Shown here one piece after another: positions 52,523 to 60,808 of a DNA stretch of 64,000 nucleotides. Below the pieces are notes generated by a model, which saw only the letters and a list, made by a program, of their open reading frames with translations, was not told the origin of the DNA and ran no database searches. Each line of letters starts with the position of its first letter. Position 1 is the first letter of the stretch. The stretch is from NCBI GenBank assembly GCA_009838965.1, contig VXQP01000104.1, forward strand, positions 1 to 64,000, in the 5' to 3' direction. A program made the position numbers and the translations under genes. The stretch comes from Chloroflexota bacterium (lineage in GTDB: Bacteria; Chloroflexota; Dehalococcoidia; Lucifugimonadales; Australimonadaceae).

Positions 52523-52711
52523 CTAGGCTGACAGGAACCGCGCGGGATCGTCCGCGAACGCAGTGCGGCATCCGGGAGCGCAGAAGTAGTACGTTTCCCC
52601 TTCGTGCTCGGCGGTCCCACCGGGTGGGTCGGCTTTCGGCACCACCATCTTGCAGATGGGGTCTATGGCCGTATCACCCGGTTTCCCAAAGATCACGTCA
52701 AGCCGGTTCAT
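52523..52711 (-). CDS. YHS domain protein
   Basis: This 62-residue protein contains the YHS motif: DPICKMVVP followed by YYFCAPGCRTAFADDPARFL. Three Cys (ICK, FCAPGC) could bind a metal. The ATG at 52711 has GGAGAAGG upstream; longer reading to 52756 is not conserved. It lies 46 nt after copA, and YHS domains occur in copper ATPases, so it may be a copper-binding partner. Confidence 0.85.
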   Translation of the reverse strand: MNRLDVIFGKPGDTAIDPICKMVVPKADPPGGTAEHEGETYYFCAPGCRTAFADDPARFLSA

Positions 52712-52757
52712 GCACCCTTCTCCCCTGTGTGCCGGAGGCCCAGCGGACACTGACATT

Positions 52758-55259
52758 CTAAGGCATCCACCTCTTCAGGCGCAGGCTGTTCGTCACGACA
52801 GACACAGAGCTGAGCGCCATCGCGAAAGCGGCGAGCATGGGGTTCAGGAAGCCATGCTCGCCGAGCGCCCAGCGCCACGCCTCCGGCACGCCGCCGTTCC
52901 CGAACACGAGGTGGAGAACGCCCGCTGCGACCGGTATCAACAGGAGGTTGTAGCCGAACGCCCAGCCGAGGTTCTGCCGGATGATGCGCATCGTGGAACG
53001 GGAGAGGTGCACGGCGGCGCCCGCGAGCCGGACGTCCGCTGTCATGAGCGCAACGTCGGCTGCTTCCAGTGCCGCGTCCGTACCGGAACCGATGGCGATA
53101 CCCACGTCTGCCTGGGTCAGTGCGGGGGCATCATTCACGCCATCCCCCACCATCCCTACACGCTTCCCTTCCCTCTGGAGGCGCTCGATCTCGGCAGCCT
53201 TGGCGCTCGGGAGCACCTCTGCCATAACCCGCTGAATGCCGAGTTGCGCCGCGATGCCCTCAGCGACGGGCCGCACGTCGCCGGAGAGTATCGCCACTTC
53301 CAGTCCCATCGCCTTGAGCGCTGTGACTGCTTCCGCCGATTCATCCCTCACGATGTCCGCGACGCCCAGGATGCCGATGACGAGGTTGTTCCGTAGCACG
53401 ACCAGAGGTGTCCTGCCGCGCTCTGCCAGTACGCGAACCGCCGATTCCGCCGTTCCACCGAGAGCGATGTCTGCGCTCCGCACCAGCCCAAGCCCGCCGA
53501 CAGTGATGGCATCCACGTCCACAGTTGCGCGCACACCGAGTCCGGGCGCAGATTGGAAGTCCGAGGCACGAGGAAGATCGAGGCCTCTGTCCTTCGCTGC
53601 CTGCACGACCGCGGCCGCGATGGGATGCTCGCTCTGCTGCTCCACTGCAGCAGCGAAGGAGAGCAGCTCATCTTCGGAGATGCCGCGCGGGAGTACGTCT
53701 GTAACCTGGGGCTCTCCCTTCGTCAAGGTCCCCGTCTTGTCAAAGACGACAACCTTCAGCTTGTGGGCCTGCTCCAACGCCTCGGCCCCGCGTATGAGCA
53801 CGCCGTGCCGGGCGCCCGAGCCTGCGCCGACCATGATGGCGGTCGGCGTGGCAAGTCCGAGTGCACAGGGGCACGCGATGATGAGCACGGCGATGGCGTT
53901 GAGCATCGCCGTATCCAGCGCGGGCTGCGGACCGAGTTGCCACCATGCGAGGAAAGTAAGTGCGGCGATGGTGAGCACACCCGGAACGAAGTAAGCCGCC
54001 ACGGTATCGGCGAGCCGCTGCACGGGCGCGCGGGAACCTTGCGCCTCCTGCACCATCCTGATGATCTGCGCGATGGCAGTTGCACTTCCGACTTTGGTCG
54101 CTTCGATGGAAATGCCCCCCGACGTGTTCACGGAACCTCCGAACACCACGTCGCCCGCCTGCTTATCGACCGGAATGCTCTCGCCGGTGAGCATGGACTC
54201 GTCGACGGCGGTCGTTCCTTCGGTCACGACGCCGTCCACGGGGATGCGCTCGCCAGGACGAATCATGACGGCGTCGCCGGGGACGACGTCACTCGCGGGT
54301 ACGTCCCGCTCCTCGCCGTTCCGCGTGACGCGGGCGGTCTGGGGCTGCATTCCGATGAGCGTTCGGATGGCGTCCGACGCGCTGCCCTTCGCTCTGGCCT
54401 CCAGCAGCCTGCCGAAGAGGACGAGAGCGATGATGGCTGTAGAGGTGTCGAAGTACGTCTCACCGCTCCCTATAGCGCTGCCCGAAAAGGTCACGACCGC
54501 GCTGTAGAAGTAGGCCGTCGAGGAGCCCAGTGCGATGAGAGTGTTCATGTTGGAGGTGCGGTGCCGCAGGGCGCCCCACGCACTCGCATATATCTGCCGT
54601 GCGGCCCGGAACTGCACCGGTGTCGCGACCACGAGGGCGATGGCGTTGCCCCACGGCATGCCCACACCACGCTCGATGGCAGGAATGAGCATGAGCAGCA
54701 TGATCGCCGCCGCGCTCGCGATGCTGAAGGCTGCGCGGTTCCTGAGGTCGCGTATCTCCACCCGTCGTGACAGCCGCTCCAGCTCAGCGTCCATAGCGTC
54801 TGCGCCAGTCACGTAGGCGCCGCTGAATCCTGCCGCCGTCGCGGCATCCCGCAGCACGCCGGGTGAGACTGTACCGGGGATGAGGGTCACCGTGATCTGT
54901 TCCGCCGCGAGATTCGCGTCCGTGCGGAGCACACCGTCTATCCCCCCGAGCCATGCCTCGAGGGGCCTGGCCGAGTCAGTGTCAGCCAGGCCGGGAACGG
55001 TGAGCACGGCGGTCTCCTCCACCATGCCATAGCCCACCGACCGCACAGCGTCCCGCATCGCTGCGATGCGCTGCCCGGTTGGCGCGAACGTCACCGCTGC
55101 CGTCTCCGACGCGAGGTTCACAACCACCCCGGACACGCCGTCGACGTGGGCTATGGCGTTCGTCACCGTACTCACGCACGCGGCGCACGTCATGCCCTCG
55201 ATGGGCAGTACGACGCTCCGTTCGTGATGCTGCTGGTGCTGCCCGGTTGCTGTGGACAT
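52758..55259 (-). CDS. copA: Copper-translocating P-type ATPase
   Basis: This 833-residue P1B-type ATPase has an N-terminal His-rich segment and a heavy-metal domain with GMTCAAC (Cys25 and Cys28). A second HMA-like fold near residues 85-150 lacks its CxxC (VPGLADTDSARPLEAWL). The core has the CPC motif in IIACPCALG, the phosphorylation site DKTGTLTKGEP, SEHPIA, and GDGVNDAPAL, then a final MALSSVSVVTNSLRL. CPC and the later helices (YN and MxxSS) mark the Cu+ subgroup. The YHS gene follows. Confidence 0.96.
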   Translation of the reverse strand: MSTATGQHQQHHERSVVLPIEGMTCAACVSTVTNAIAHVDGVSGVVVNLASETAAVTFAPTGQRIAAMRDAVRSVGYGMVEETAVLTVPGLADTDSARPLEAWLGGIDGVLRTDANLAAEQITVTLIPGTVSPGVLRDAATAAGFSGAYVTGADAMDAELERLSRRVEIRDLRNRAAFSIASAAAIMLLMLIPAIERGVGMPWGNAIALVVATPVQFRAARQIYASAWGALRHRTSNMNTLIALGSSTAYFYSAVVTFSGSAIGSGETYFDTSTAIIALVLFGRLLEARAKGSASDAIRTLIGMQPQTARVTRNGEERDVPASDVVPGDAVMIRPGERIPVDGVVTEGTTAVDESMLTGESIPVDKQAGDVVFGGSVNTSGGISIEATKVGSATAIAQIIRMVQEAQGSRAPVQRLADTVAAYFVPGVLTIAALTFLAWWQLGPQPALDTAMLNAIAVLIIACPCALGLATPTAIMVGAGSGARHGVLIRGAEALEQAHKLKVVVFDKTGTLTKGEPQVTDVLPRGISEDELLSFAAAVEQQSEHPIAAAVVQAAKDRGLDLPRASDFQSAPGLGVRATVDVDAITVGGLGLVRSADIALGGTAESAVRVLAERGRTPLVVLRNNLVIGILGVADIVRDESAEAVTALKAMGLEVAILSGDVRPVAEGIAAQLGIQRVMAEVLPSAKAAEIERLQREGKRVGMVGDGVNDAPALTQADVGIAIGSGTDAALEAADVALMTADVRLAGAAVHLSRSTMRIIRQNLGWAFGYNLLLIPVAAGVLHLVFGNGGVPEAWRWALGEHGFLNPMLAAFAMALSSVSVVTNSLRLKRWMP

Positions 55260-55325
55260 GGCTGGACGGATGTTAGAGGAAGGTTAATGGCGGATGCGGA
55301 GATAGTACCACCGGTTCGCCAGCCC

Positions 55326-55331
55326 TATACT
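55326..55331 (+). promoter_or_regulatory. -10 hexamer just before a start codon
   Basis: TATACT ends seven nt before the ATG at 55339, with no ribosome binding site between. It is another candidate for a leaderless transcript. Confidence 0.4.
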
Positions 55332-55338
55332 TGCGCGG

Positions 55339-55542
55339 ATGAATGGCATGATGGCGATAGGAATCATCCTCATAGTCGGACTGGGGGTGCTTGCGGCGCT
55401 GGTAGTGCTGCTTGCTCTGCTCACGCCGCTGCCGTGGTGGGGAGCGCTTATCCTGCTCCCCTTGCTCGATGCGGTGCTCATCCTCTGGGCGCGCCGCAGG
55501 CTGAAGCGCCCGGCGCGCGCCTCCGGTGACGCCGGGGCCTAG
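55339..55542 (+). CDS. Small membrane protein
   Basis: This 67-residue protein has two membrane helices (MAIGIILIVGLGVLAALVVL region and WWGALILLPLLDAVLILWA), followed by a basic tail. It has no recognisable family. Its -10-like box sits seven nt from the start. It ends four bases into the convergent PspAB gene. Function is unknown. Confidence 0.55.
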   Translation: MNGMMAIGIILIVGLGVLAALVVLLALLTPLPWWGALILLPLLDAVLILWARRRLKRPARASGDAGA

Positions 55543-56105
55543 AGGGGCATCCCCCAGATGGGGTACCACTCCTTGATGGCGCGCGAGGTGGGGATGTCCT
55601 TCCGGGATGCCTGCTCCATCCGCAGTTCCAGCGGGTGGTCACGGGTCTCCGGCTCACCGCCCGTCGCCGGGGCGAACGGCGTGAACGCCCTGATGCGTGG
55701 CTGGTAGATCCAGTAGATCTCCTGCTCCTTCCATCTGAACGCATAGACCGCGGCGAGCACCCGCGGACCGATGCCCATCGACACGAGTGTTTCCCCGATG
55801 ATACGGGTCGAGTTTGCCAGCGCGGGCAGCCCGGAATCCCGCACGATGATCCATGGATGGGGATGCTCGGAGTCGTCCAGCACGACGTCCCACCGAGCCT
55901 CGGAGGACTTCAGGTGCGCCAGGGCACGCTCCAGTTCCGCCTTGGCCTGGACCGCGTCCTGGTCCTCGGATGGGCGGACGAGCACGCCGGCCTTGCCGGT
56001 CGTGAAGGTGTCGAGCACTTCCTCGAACACCTGCGTGGCGCCGGCCATCGCCTCGTTCGCCTCGCTCCATTCTGCGGTATGCGGTCGGGAGAGGAACTTG
56101 CACAT
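55539..56105 (-). CDS. pspAB: PspA-associated protein PspAB
   Basis: This 188-residue soluble protein matches the PspAB family found beside HtpX in actinobacteria, archaea and Chloroflexi. Matching parts are VFEEVLDTFTTGKAGVLVRP and LALANSTRIIGETLVSMGIGPRVLAAVYAFRW in part. It lies five nt after the htpX-type protease gene. It is thought to take part in membrane-stress responses with PspA, which is not in this window. Confidence 0.75.
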   Translation of the reverse strand: MCKFLSRPHTAEWSEANEAMAGATQVFEEVLDTFTTGKAGVLVRPSEDQDAVQAKAELERALAHLKSSEARWDVVLDDSEHPHPWIIVRDSGLPALANSTRIIGETLVSMGIGPRVLAAVYAFRWKEQEIYWIYQPRIRAFTPFAPATGGEPETRDHPLELRMEQASRKDIPTSRAIKEWYPIWGMPL

Positions 56106-56110
56106 AGGGA

Positions 56111-57025
56111 CTACCCGGTCAGCATCCCTGTCCGCTCCAGTTCGAGCAGGCGCTCGATGCGGCGGGCCATCGGGGGGTGTGTCGAGAAGAGGCTGGCGAA
56201 ACCGTCGCCGATCGCGGGCATGATGAAGAAGGCGTTGAGCGTCTCGGCGCGGCGGAGGTCGTTCTGGGGCAGGCCGGTGAGGGAGCCGCTGATCCGCTGG
56301 AGTGCGTTCGCGAGGTCGCGGGGGCGGTTGGTGAGGATGGCGGCGCCGCGGTCAGCCGCGTACTCGCGGTACCGCGAGAGCGCGGCGATGAGCACCTGGC
56401 TGATGACCCAGACGAGGATGGTGACGATGTAAGCGATCATGATGTAGCTGCCCGCACTGCCGCCCCTGCTGCGCCCGAAGCCTCCGCCGAAGAGCGCCGA
56501 CCAGAAGAAGAGGCTCATGAGCGTGGAGGCGACGACGGAGAGGAAGCTGGCGTAGGTCATCACCTGTACGTCGCGCGAGGCGATGTGGCTTATCTCGTGG
56601 GCGAGTACGCCTTCGAGCTCCCGCTCGTTCAAGACGCCCAGCAGCCCGGTGGTGACGGCTACCGCTGCATGCTTCTGGCTGCGCCCGGTGGCGAACGCGT
56701 TCGGGACACTCATGTCCGCGACAGCGACCTTCGGCTTGGGGATGCCCGCCGTCATCGCAAGCCGGTCGATCATCGCGTGTAACTCCGGCGCTTCCTCCGG
56801 CGTCACGACCTTCGCGCGCATCGAAGTGAGCACGAGCTTGTCGGAGAGGAAGAACTGCACGAGCACGAGCACGACGGCGAAGCCGAGCATGACGGTCGCG
56901 CCCGCCACGGATATGAGGAACCAGAGGAAGAGACCGTACACGAGGCCGAGCAGCAGCATCGTGAAGAGCATGCGCGCCCGGAGCTGGTTATCCCGGCCTA
57001 CGCGGCGCGGTTGGAACATCGTCAT
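56111..57025 (-). CDS. htpX: M48 family membrane metalloprotease, HtpX-like
   Basis: HtpX cleaves misfolded membrane proteins. The 304-residue protein has two N-terminal helices, the zinc site HEISH (in GVLAHEISHIASRD), two further helices, and the third ligand Glu in YREYAADR. The ATG at 57025 fits the family start; GGGAG lies ten nt upstream. It heads the htpX-pspAB pair. Confidence 0.94.
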   Translation of the reverse strand: MTMFQPRRVGRDNQLRARMLFTMLLLGLVYGLFLWFLISVAGATVMLGFAVVLVLVQFFLSDKLVLTSMRAKVVTPEEAPELHAMIDRLAMTAGIPKPKVAVADMSVPNAFATGRSQKHAAVAVTTGLLGVLNERELEGVLAHEISHIASRDVQVMTYASFLSVVASTLMSLFFWSALFGGGFGRSRGGSAGSYIMIAYIVTILVWVISQVLIAALSRYREYAADRGAAILTNRPRDLANALQRISGSLTGLPQNDLRRAETLNAFFIMPAIGDGFASLFSTHPPMARRIERLLELERTGMLTG

Positions 57026-57108
57026 GCTTCCATCTCCCTCTTCATTCCAGGGACATCGATCCCATGATAGCGCGTCCGTCTGTGCGTTGCCTCTCTCAGG
57101 CGGCCTCG

Positions 57109-58302
57109 CTACGGTGTACCCAGCTTGTTGATGGCTGCGCGGAAGCCGGGTGCTGCGCCTTCCAGCGCGGACCGGTGGACGCAATAGGAGATGCGGAAGT
57201 AGCCCGGCATGCCGAACCCGCGTCCCGGAACGACGAGCACCCCCTCCTCCTGCAGGGCCTGGATGAGCAGCATCTCATCTTCTACCGGCGACTGCGGGAA
57301 GAGGTAGAACGCACCTTCGGGCTTGCGGACGTTGTAGCCCGCCGACGTGAGCACGTCGCAGAGGTAGTCCCGCTTCGCCTGGTAGTCGCTGACGTCCACG
57401 GTCACGCGCTGCAGGCCGCGCACGAGATGCTGCATGATGGCAGGCGCGTTCACGAACCCGAGCACGCGGTTGCAGAAGACGAACGCGTCCAGCAGCTCGC
57501 CCGCCTCCTCGCAGGCGGGGTGCACGGCCAGGTAGCCGATGCGGTCACCGGGGAGGGCGAGGTCCTTGGCATGCGATGTCGCGGTGATGGTGCGCTCGTA
57601 CTCGTGCTGCGGGAACGGGTAGGCGAGGCCGTCGTAGATGATGCGGCGGTACGGCTCGTCGCTCACGAGGTAGATGGCCGTGCCGTGCTCCTCGCTCTTG
57701 CGCCGCAGCAGCGCAGCGAGTTCGGCTATGAACGACTGGGGGTAGATGACGCCGGAGGGGTTGTTCGGCGAGTTGAGGATGACGATCCTGGAGCGCGGGG
57801 TGAGCTTGCGCTCCAGCTCATCGAGGTCCGGTGTGAAGTCGTCACCGCAGCCGACGACGATGGGCGTCGCGCCGTAGTTGTAGGTGTAGAAGAGGTACTC
57901 TGCGAAATACGGTGTCAGGATGACGACCTCGTCGCCGGGGTCGCAGAGTGAGCGTATGGCGACGTTGAGCGCGGCTGCCGCGCCGCACGTCATCAGCACG
58001 TGCTGGGCTCCATAGGGAAGGCCGGACTCCTCGGCGAGCGAGTCGGCGACGGCCTGGCGCGTCTCCGGATAGCCCGCGTTGGGCATATAGCGGTGCGCGC
58101 CGGGCGCCGGGGTGTCGGCCAGGCTGCGCAGCGCGTCGAAGAACTCGGACGGCGGCTCAACGACGGGGTTGCCGAGCGAGAGGTCGAAGACGTTCTCCTC
58201 GCCGCGCTCGCGCTTGAGGGCGATGCCGAGCTCGAACATGCGCCGTATCCACGAGCTGTTCTCCATGTGCTGCCTGACGTTCGACGCTATGGCCACGCTC
58301 AC
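57109..58302 (-). CDS. PLP-dependent class I/II aminotransferase
   Basis: This 397-residue fold-type I aminotransferase has the PLP-binding stretch TCGAAAALNVAI, NSPNNPSGV with the conserved Asn, SDEPYRRIIYDG and the Schiff-base Lys in SHAKDLALPGDRIGY. The C-terminal substrate Arg is in GYFRISYCV. The subgroup resembles aspartate or branched aromatic aminotransferases, but the substrate is not clear. It is monocistronic. Confidence 0.92.
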   Translation of the reverse strand: MSVAIASNVRQHMENSSWIRRMFELGIALKRERGEENVFDLSLGNPVVEPPSEFFDALRSLADTPAPGAHRYMPNAGYPETRQAVADSLAEESGLPYGAQHVLMTCGAAAALNVAIRSLCDPGDEVVILTPYFAEYLFYTYNYGATPIVVGCGDDFTPDLDELERKLTPRSRIVILNSPNNPSGVIYPQSFIAELAALLRRKSEEHGTAIYLVSDEPYRRIIYDGLAYPFPQHEYERTITATSHAKDLALPGDRIGYLAVHPACEEAGELLDAFVFCNRVLGFVNAPAIMQHLVRGLQRVTVDVSDYQAKRDYLCDVLTSAGYNVRKPEGAFYLFPQSPVEDEMLLIQALQEEGVLVVPGRGFGMPGYFRISYCVHRSALEGAAPGFRAAINKLGTP

Positions 58303-58391
58303 CTCCTGCAGTGTGGGCTGCCGCGTACGCGGTGCGCCTGCCCGCCTCTGCTAACATTGCTCCGGTTAACCCTACGATACCGGAGGGACGG

Positions 58392-58643
58392 ATGGCTGCG
58401 GAGACCGGCAAGCGTCTGGAGTGCGCCGACCTGGGCGCGCAGTACATGATTACGAAGGGCGGGGACGGGGAGCTGTCCTGCGCCTCCGCCGCGGACGGCG
58501 AGGCCGACCAGTTAGGCAAGCGCTACCAGGACGAGGCGACGGGCATCATGGTGCTGTGCACGAAGGCGGGCTCGTCCCGCATCCACTGCGACGGGCGCCC
58601 CATGGCGATGCTGGAGGCGCGCAAGCTGCCCTCGTCCGATTGA
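58392..58643 (+). CDS. Degenerate desulforedoxin-like protein, two repeats
   Basis: This 83-residue protein seems to hold two copies of the desulforedoxin fold. The first is KRLECADLGAQYMITKGGDGELSC and the second KRYQDEATGIMVLCTKAGSSRIHCDGRPM (both in part). Desulforedoxin has CxxC and CC pairs; here the pairs are broken, leaving four or so scattered Cys. It may have lost iron or bind metal differently. The ATG at 58392 has GGAGGG upstream. Confidence 0.5.
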   Translation: MAAETGKRLECADLGAQYMITKGGDGELSCASAADGEADQLGKRYQDEATGIMVLCTKAGSSRIHCDGRPMAMLEARKLPSSD

Positions 58644-58656
58644 GCATCCTTCCCCG

Positions 58657-58699
58657 AGAGATTCCTCGACTCCGCTGCGCTCCGCTCGGAATGACAACC
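58657..58699. repeat. Interspersed palindromic repeat, type B (inverted)
   Basis: gagattcctcgactccgctg, cgctccgctcggaatgacaac: the inverse of the unit at 41359-41399. It lies between the small protein gene and the convergent GNAT gene. Confidence 0.75.
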
Positions 58700-58701
58700 T
58701 G

Positions 58702-59154
58702 TCAGTCCTTGAGCCACTCGTAGAGGTGGTAGTGCTCGCGGGTCATGCCGAGCGCCTCGTAGACGCGCTGGGCGGGCTCGTTGCGCTTGTCGACGTAGAG
58801 GCGCAGCCCCATGAGCTCATCGGAGCGCTCGACCTGTGAACGGAGGTGGGCGTAGAGCGTCGAGTAGACCCCGCGCCGACGCGCCTCAGGCACGACGTAG
58901 ACCGAGTGTATCCAGAGCACGACACCGTTCCGCCAGTCGCTCCACTCGGTGACGGTCATCAGCATGCCGACGGGCGTCTCGTCCTCCTCGGCGAGCCAGT
59001 ACTCGGCGTGGACCCGGTCCTCCAGCACGGCGCGTACGCCCTCCGTGAGTGTCGCACGGTCGAGCTCCGCGCCCTCGCTCTCAACGGCCATCGCCATCTG
59101 CGCATCGACGATGAACAGGAGGTCGTCGCGGTTGGCGCGGCGGACGACGATCAT
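58702..59154 (-). CDS. GNAT family N-acetyltransferase
   Basis: This 150-residue GNAT has strand 4 with VLWIHSVYVVPEARRRGVYSTLYAHL, including the acetyl-CoA loop RRRGV, and a C-terminal LRLYVDKRNEPAQRVYEALGM. It follows lexA by seven nt and may be co-transcribed. The substrate is unknown. Confidence 0.88.
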   Translation of the reverse strand: MIVVRRANRDDLLFIVDAQMAMAVESEGAELDRATLTEGVRAVLEDRVHAEYWLAEEDETPVGMLMTVTEWSDWRNGVVLWIHSVYVVPEARRRGVYSTLYAHLRSQVERSDELMGLRLYVDKRNEPAQRVYEALGMTREHYHLYEWLKD

Positions 59155-59161
59155 GGCGCTG

Positions 59162-59809
59162 CTACGCGGCGACCTTGCGCATTACGGCGACGACCTTGCC
59201 GTGCACCTGGACGCTGTCCGCGGGGACGATGATGGGCTCCATCGCGGGGTTCGCGGGCATGAGGCGCACGTTCTCGCCCTCGAGGTAGAAGTGCTTGAGC
59301 GTGGCCTCCTCCTGCATGGGGAGCCACGCCGCGACCATCTCGCCGTTGCGGGCGTCGCGCGTGTGACGCAGCACCACGATGTCGCCGTCGGTTACGAACG
59401 CGTCGATCATCGAGTAGCCCTTGACGCGCAGGGCGTAGAGGTTGTCGGGGTCGCGGGGCGTCAGCTCGGGCGGGAGAGCGAACGAGTCGTGGTCGCCGCC
59501 GGCGTAGGCGCTCGCCTCGGGGACGGGGATCGGCTCGCCTGCGGCGATCGCGCCGAGCACCGGGATGCGGGCGACCTCGACGAGGTCCGCCTCCGACTCG
59601 CCGACGAGCTCGATGGCGCGGGAGATGTCGGGGTCGCGGCGGATGTAGCCGTCGCGCTCGAGCAGGCGGAGGTTGTAGTCGACGACCGAGGTGGAGCTGA
59701 TGCCGCAGGCGAGCTGGATCTCGCGAATGGACGGCATGTAGCTGCGATCGGTGTGGTACTCGCGCAGGAAGTCGAGGATCTGCTGCTGGCGCGTCGAGAT
59801 GGCTGACAT
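59162..59809 (-). CDS. lexA: SOS response repressor LexA
   Basis: LexA represses SOS genes and cleaves itself when RecA is active. The 215-residue protein has a helix-turn-helix N-terminal domain (TRQQQILDFLREY, PSIREIQLACGISSTS), an Ala90-Gly91 cleavage site in GAIAAGEP, and the catalytic Ser133 (GYSMID) and Lys172 (ATLKHF) at the usual spacing. A LexA box overlaps its own promoter, so it is likely autoregulated. Confidence 0.95.
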   Translation of the reverse strand: MSAISTRQQQILDFLREYHTDRSYMPSIREIQLACGISSTSVVDYNLRLLERDGYIRRDPDISRAIELVGESEADLVEVARIPVLGAIAAGEPIPVPEASAYAGGDHDSFALPPELTPRDPDNLYALRVKGYSMIDAFVTDGDIVVLRHTRDARNGEMVAAWLPMQEEATLKHFYLEGENVRLMPANPAMEPIIVPADSVQVHGKVVAVMRKVAA

Positions 59810-59830
59810 GGGCGGCCTCCGGCTCGGATT

Positions 59831-59844
59831 AGAACGAACGTTCT
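59831..59844. promoter_or_regulatory. LexA (SOS) box upstream of lexA
   Basis: agaac-gaac-gttct is a perfect palindrome matching the GAACnnnnGTTC type LexA box of Gram-positive bacteria and Chloroflexi. It lies 21 nt before the lexA start and just downstream of the -10. Confidence 0.8.
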
Positions 59845-59846
59845 GT

Positions 59847-59876
59847 AGAATAGGAGGCCGCGCTCGCGACTGTCAA
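59847..59876 (-). promoter_or_regulatory. lexA promoter
   Basis: On the minus strand TTGACA (59871-59876) and TATTCT (59847-59852) are separated by 18 nt. The LexA box starts two nt beyond the -10, so bound LexA would cover the start site. Confidence 0.65.
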
Positions 59877-59917
59877 CCGGGTGGTGTCACAGTTTGCGCG
59901 GGTTGCGGACGGGGCTG

Positions 59918-60169
59918 CTACTCGGCGGCAGCGTTGAGCCGCTTGGTGAGGCGTGACTTGCTCCGGGCTGCGGCGTTTCGGTGGACGATGCCCTTGGAGA
60001 CGGCGCGGTCGAGCCTGCTGACCGCCGTGAGGACGGCGCTGCCCGCCGCCTCGTTGTGGGTGTTGAGCGCGCGGACGGCCTTCTTGACCGCCGTGCGCGT
60101 GCTGGAGCGGACGCGCCGGTTGACGATGCGGCGGCGCTCTTGGACTCTCGCTGCTTTCTTCGCTGGCAT
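59918..60169 (-). CDS. rpsT: 30S ribosomal protein S20
   Basis: S20 binds 16S rRNA early in 30S assembly. The 83-residue, strongly basic protein starts MPAKKAARVQERRRIVNR and continues TRTAVKKAVRAL and KGIVHRNAAARSKSRLTKRLN. The ending NAAAE is short. It is monocistronic; its upstream region contains the GGCTCAT-motif cluster. Confidence 0.93.
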   Translation of the reverse strand: MPAKKAARVQERRRIVNRRVRSSTRTAVKKAVRALNTHNEAAGSAVLTAVSRLDRAVSKGIVHRNAAARSKSRLTKRLNAAAE

Positions 60170-60322
60170 TGGTGCTCCGTGAGACTCTTTCTTGTCGCTG
60201 ACGGCCTATTATCGCTCACCGGGGCCTCGTTTGGCCAGAGGCGGAGACCCACAAGAGGGGAGGGAGAGGGTGTCAACGCGGCGCACGACGGTAGAGTTTT
60301 TCGCGGTTCACTCGTAACGAGG

Positions 60323-60423
60323 GGCTCATTAAGGCTCATTCACTCCTGGGAGATGCGCCCCCAATGAGCCCTGGGGAGGCTCATAAAGGCTCATTCTGCA
60401 TGTTTTTTGAGCCCTTGTGAGCC
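60323..60423. repeat. Cluster of GGCTCAT/ATGAGCC motifs
   Basis: About eight copies or near-copies in 100 bases: ggctcatt at 60323 and 60333, atgagcc at 60364, ggctcat at 60378 and 60388, then tgagccc at 60408 and tgagcc near 60418. Spacing is irregular and both orientations occur. Several copies could pair with each other in RNA. Confidence 0.7.
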
Positions 60424-60738
60424 TTTCTGAGCGCTCCATCCCAAGGGGCATCGCGCCGTGCCCTCGCCCGGCATCCGCGCCGGTGGAGACAGAGTACGCG
60501 GTCCGGGCGCAACCGCGAAAGAGGCGCGTGTCACGGGTACAGCCCTCACCCACGCGCTAAAGCGCGTTGCCCTCTCCCAGGGGGCGAGGGGAGTCGGCAC
60601 CCCCCTACGTCGCCCCCGGTGAGAGGATGCTGCGCGCTAAGCGCGGGACTCCGCGTGCGGCTGCGCTCAACATGACAACCCTCACTCCACCAGCCCCACC
60701 GCGTGCGCTGCTGCGAACGTGTGGCCTAAGGGCCACTA

Positions 60739-60806
60739 GGGATTACCGCCGGTGCGGGAATGACGGGCAAGGGCTGCGAGGTTCCTGCCTTCGCAGGAAC
60801 GACGGA
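60739..60806. repeat. Type A and A-prime repeats, inverted pair
   Basis: taccgccggtgcgggaatgacggg (60743-60767) is the inverse of the type A variant, and ctgcgaggttcctgccttcg...ggaacgacgg (60775-60806) is the inverse of type A-prime. The two units occur together as they do at 41799-41902. Confidence 0.75.
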
Positions 60807-60808
60807 GT

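Larger units (their letters stand above)
60170..60808. other. Repeat-rich intergenic region
   Basis: This 639-bp gap has no gene that I can support. It holds a cluster of GGCTCAT motifs (60323-60423), a type C-like hairpin (60543-60590), a degenerate type B unit (60622-60680) and inverted type A and A-prime units (60739-60806). Promoter signals for rpsT may be in its first 150 bases, but none is clear. Confidence 0.6.

Noticed and set aside
60323-60423. Possible CRISPR array
   Set aside because: Repeat units are only seven bases, irregularly spaced and in both orientations; there are no cas genes.
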